DNA of 64,000 bases, from positions 1 through 64,000 of the forward strand of contig CAVVJO010000043.1 of NCBI GenBank assembly GCA_963748545.1, given 5' to 3'. A program made the translations under genes and the position numbers. The notes under the pieces are model-generated. The model searched no databases. It was not told the origin of the DNA and saw nothing but the letters and a program-made list of their open reading frames with translations. This DNA is from Roseiarcus sp963748545. GTDB taxonomy: Bacteria; Pseudomonadota; Alphaproteobacteria; Rhizobiales; Beijerinckiaceae. Positions 62,073 to 64,000 of the stretch are shown here, in pieces. Every line of letters begins with the position of its first letter. Position 1 is the stretch's first letter.

Positions 62073-63173
62073 ATGAACAGACGGGAATTGATTTTGAAGG
62101 CCGCCTTGGGTCTGTCGCTGCCGGCGTTTACCAGGATCGCGCTCGCGGACACGATGGAGGACGCGAAAGCCTATTTAGCGAAATACGCCTCCAGGCAGGA
62201 CACTTGGGATGGTCCGACCACCGGCCCGAAGGCCGCCAAAGGCAAGAGCATCGTCATCGTCGCCAACGACCTCAAGAACAGCGGCGTGCGCGCGACGGTA
62301 GACGCAGCCGCCGAGGCCGCCAAGATCATCGGCTGGACCTCGCGCGTGATCGACGGCGCGGGCTCCGTATCGGGCCGCACGGCTGCGCTCGACCAGGCGA
62401 TCACGCTGAAGCCCGCCGGCATCGTGATTGTCGGCCTCGACCCGACCGAGCAGAAGTCCGGTTTGGAGGAAGCCGGAAAGGCCGGGATCGCCATGGTTGC
62501 GTGGCATTCGGTGCCGAAGCTCGGGCCGATTGAGGGAACGACCATCCCGGTCAACGTCACCAGCGAACCGCTTGGCGTTCCGACCGCGGCCGCGACATGG
62601 GCGTACCTGGACGCCGGAGGCAAGCCGGGCGTCGTCATCTTCACCGACAGCAACTACAGTTTCGCCGTAGCCAAATCAAAGAAGATGCAGGCGCTGATCG
62701 AACAGATGGGAGGTACGGTGCTCTCCTATGAGGACATGCCGATTGCCGACGTGTCGAACCGCATGGGGCAGCTCACCGTCTCGCTGCTGCAGCGCTTCGG
62801 ATCCAAATGGACCCATTCGCTGGCGATCAACGACATCTATTACGACTTCATGGCTCCGGCGCTGGCGGCGGCCGGCCTGCCGGGCGAGGGCGCCCCGAAG
62901 GCAGTCGCGGCGGGCGACGGTTCCGAGGCGGCTTACCAGCGTATCCGCGCCGGTCAGTATCAGGCCGTCACGGTCGCCGAGCCGCTGACGCTACAGGGCT
63001 GGCAACTCATCGACGAACTGAATCGCGCTTTCGCCGGTGAGAAGCCGTCCGGGTACGTCACGCCGTTCCATGTGGTGACGAAGGAAAACATCGACTTCGA
63101 CGGCGGCAAAGACAACGTATTCGATCCGCAGAACAACTATCGCGACGCCTACAAGAAGATCTGGGGCGTTTAA
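62073..63173 (+). CDS. Sugar ABC transporter substrate-binding protein, Tat-type signal
   Basis: 366 residues. The signal NRRELILKAALGLSLPAFTR contains a twin arginine, suggesting Tat export. The mature part is a type-1 periplasmic binding protein: SIVIVANDLKNSGVRATVDA, LKPAGIVIVGLDPTEQ, KPGVVIFTDSNYSFAVAKSK and AVAAGDGSEAAYQRIRAGQY. GAGGAAGGA precedes the ATG. The ligand is probably a sugar or sugar lactone/acid related to the cluster enzymes. Confidence 0.9.
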   Translation: MNRRELILKAALGLSLPAFTRIALADTMEDAKAYLAKYASRQDTWDGPTTGPKAAKGKSIVIVANDLKNSGVRATVDAAAEAAKIIGWTSRVIDGAGSVSGRTAALDQAITLKPAGIVIVGLDPTEQKSGLEEAGKAGIAMVAWHSVPKLGPIEGTTIPVNVTSEPLGVPTAAATWAYLDAGGKPGVVIFTDSNYSFAVAKSKKMQALIEQMGGTVLSYEDMPIADVSNRMGQLTVSLLQRFGSKWTHSLAINDIYYDFMAPALAAAGLPGEGAPKAVAAGDGSEAAYQRIRAGQYQAVTVAEPLTLQGWQLIDELNRAFAGEKPSGYVTPFHVVTKENIDFDGGKDNVFDPQNNYRDAYKKIWGV

Positions 63174-63260
63174 GCCCGCCGGATCCGATCTCGCGCGACG
63201 CGCGACAGGGAGACGTCGCCGTCGCCGGCGGCCTCTCGTTCTCTGCAAGAGATGATCGTC

Positions 63261-64000
63261 ATGAGCGACTATGAAATCCTCGATCCGCGATTCCAGAAGC
63301 TCATAATCTGGCACGCCAAGCTTGAACGCCTGTGGACCGGCTGCCGTTGGGCGGAGGGCCCCGTCTATGTGCCGGCGTCCAAACACCTCCTGTGGTCCGA
63401 TATTCCCAACGACCGCGTGATGCGGTTCGACGAAGGCGACGGATCGGTCAGCGTGTTCGAGACCGGCCACGGCAATCAGAATGGCCATACGCTCGACGCT
63501 GCGGGCCGCGTCGTCGCCTGCGAGCAGGGCGGCCGCAAGATTTCCCGTCTGGAACATGACGGAAGCTGGAAGGTCCTCGCCGACCGCTACCGCGGAAAAA
63601 GGCTCAATTCGCCCAACGACGTCGTGGTGAAGCGCGATGGCTCGATCTGGTTCACCGATCCGACCTACGGCATCGAGGGCTATTACGAAGGCAGCATTGC
63701 CCCCGCCGAAATCGGAGCCTCCAACGTCTATCGCCTGGACGAAGGGTCAGACCCTATCGCCATTGTCACCGACATGGTGCAGCCGAACGGCCTGGCGTTC
63801 TCACCTGACGAACGGACGCTCTATGTCACCGATTCCGGCGAGAGCCATGTCCCGGATCTGCCGAAGGCCATTCGGGCGTATGACGTCGCGCCCGACGGCC
63901 GGTCGGCGACGTTCAAATCTGTCTTCGCTGTCTGTCCGTCGGGAATCTTCGACGGTTTCCGGGTCGATCGGCACGGCAACCTCTGGGCCTCGAGCGCCGA
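63261..64000 (+). CDS. SMP-30/gluconolactonase-like protein (partial, runs off the window)
   Basis: At least 246 residues, no stop before 64000. Seen: CRWAEGPVYVPASKHLLWSD (metal Glu in W-x-E-G-P), NSPNDVVVKRDGSIWFTDPT (N-D-V, F-T-D-P-x-Y-G) and VQPNGLAFSPDERTLYVTDS (P-N-G-L-x-F, D). These are the metal-binding and catalytic positions of the SMP-30 beta-propeller lactonases, which hydrolyse aldonolactones. An alternative in-frame ATG lies at 63252. It completes the lactone-to-acid step for the cluster. Confidence 0.9.
   Translation, partial: MSDYEILDPRFQKLIIWHAKLERLWTGCRWAEGPVYVPASKHLLWSDIPNDRVMRFDEGDGSVSVFETGHGNQNGHTLDAAGRVVACEQGGRKISRLEHDGSWKVLADRYRGKRLNSPNDVVVKRDGSIWFTDPTYGIEGYYEGSIAPAEIGASNVYRLDEGSDPIAIVTDMVQPNGLAFSPDERTLYVTDSGESHVPDLPKAIRAYDVAPDGRSATFKSVFAVCPSGIFDGFRVDRHGNLWASSA

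Noticed and set aside
1..64000. tRNA or rRNA genes, CRISPR arrays, insertion sequences, prophage genes
   Set aside because: I looked for T-arm motifs, regular short repeats with spacers, transposases and integrases by eye and found none. A covariance-model scan could still reveal a small RNA.

Overview
The window reads as chromosome of a nitrogen-fixing alphaproteobacterium of the order Hyphomicrobiales (Rhizobiales). The evidence is a GC-rich sequence, a rhizobial/purple-bacterial nif order, a nif-linked fixABCX set, an Irr-type Fur regulator and an RpoE-ChrR pair. The relatives I would compare first are Rhodoblastus, Rhodopseudomonas and Methylocystis/Beijerinckia, but that placement is inference. 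nifHDK, nifA and nifB are not inside the window. Layout: (1) 1-13.0 kb, plus strand: nifE-nifN-nifX-DUF269-DUF683-fdxB-nifQ, then iscA-nifU(short)-nifS-nifV-nifW, then fixABCX. Excellent -24/-12 (sigma-54) promoters with NifA upstream sites (TGT-N10-ACA) precede iscA and fixA. (2) 13.2-14.2 kb: a molbindin-like Mop protein and a DUF2478 protein that also has a -24/-12 motif, probably molybdenum handling for nitrogenase. (3) 14.4-20.3 kb: cyclopropane-fatty-acid synthase, exported thioredoxin, CcdA-like protein, DUF1365, FAD oxidoreductase, ECF sigma RpoE and its zinc anti-sigma ChrR, a singlet-oxygen response locus. (4) 20.5-34.7 kb: mixed chromosomal genes (ychF, a lipoprotein hydrolase, Nramp, TetR/DUF2852, irr, GFA, DUF1993-RidA-amn, a lacI, a YHS protein, an L,D-transpeptidase, proC). 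(5) 34.7-41 kb: gene-poor, with a tandem RidA protein, a ricin-type lectin protein and degenerate repeats. (6) 41-47.7 kb: HAD phosphatase, TauE/CcdA-like membrane protein, AsmA, hemC, smoS. (7) 48-54 kb: a large winged-helix/ATPase regulator divergent from epoxide hydrolase, OsmC-like and enoyl-CoA hydratase genes. (8) 54.3-64 kb: a sugar-acid catabolic and ABC-uptake cluster under a LacI-family regulator. Three near-identical palindromes, ATGTTATCGATAACAT-like, lie at its regulator and at the two outward-facing promoters. The last gene runs off the end. How the parts fit: regions 1 and 2 assemble FeMo-cofactor and Fe-S clusters and feed electrons to nitrogenase under NifA/sigma-54. Region 3 protects against photo-oxidative stress. 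Region 8 imports a sugar (acid or lactone) and oxidises it through lactonase and idonate/gluconate-type dehydrogenases. Six genes are broken by single-base frame changes (nine in total, eight of them net insertions), including the essential cofactor gene nifE. This bias looks more like a sequence-quality artefact than biology and should be resolved before any gene is called a pseudogene.
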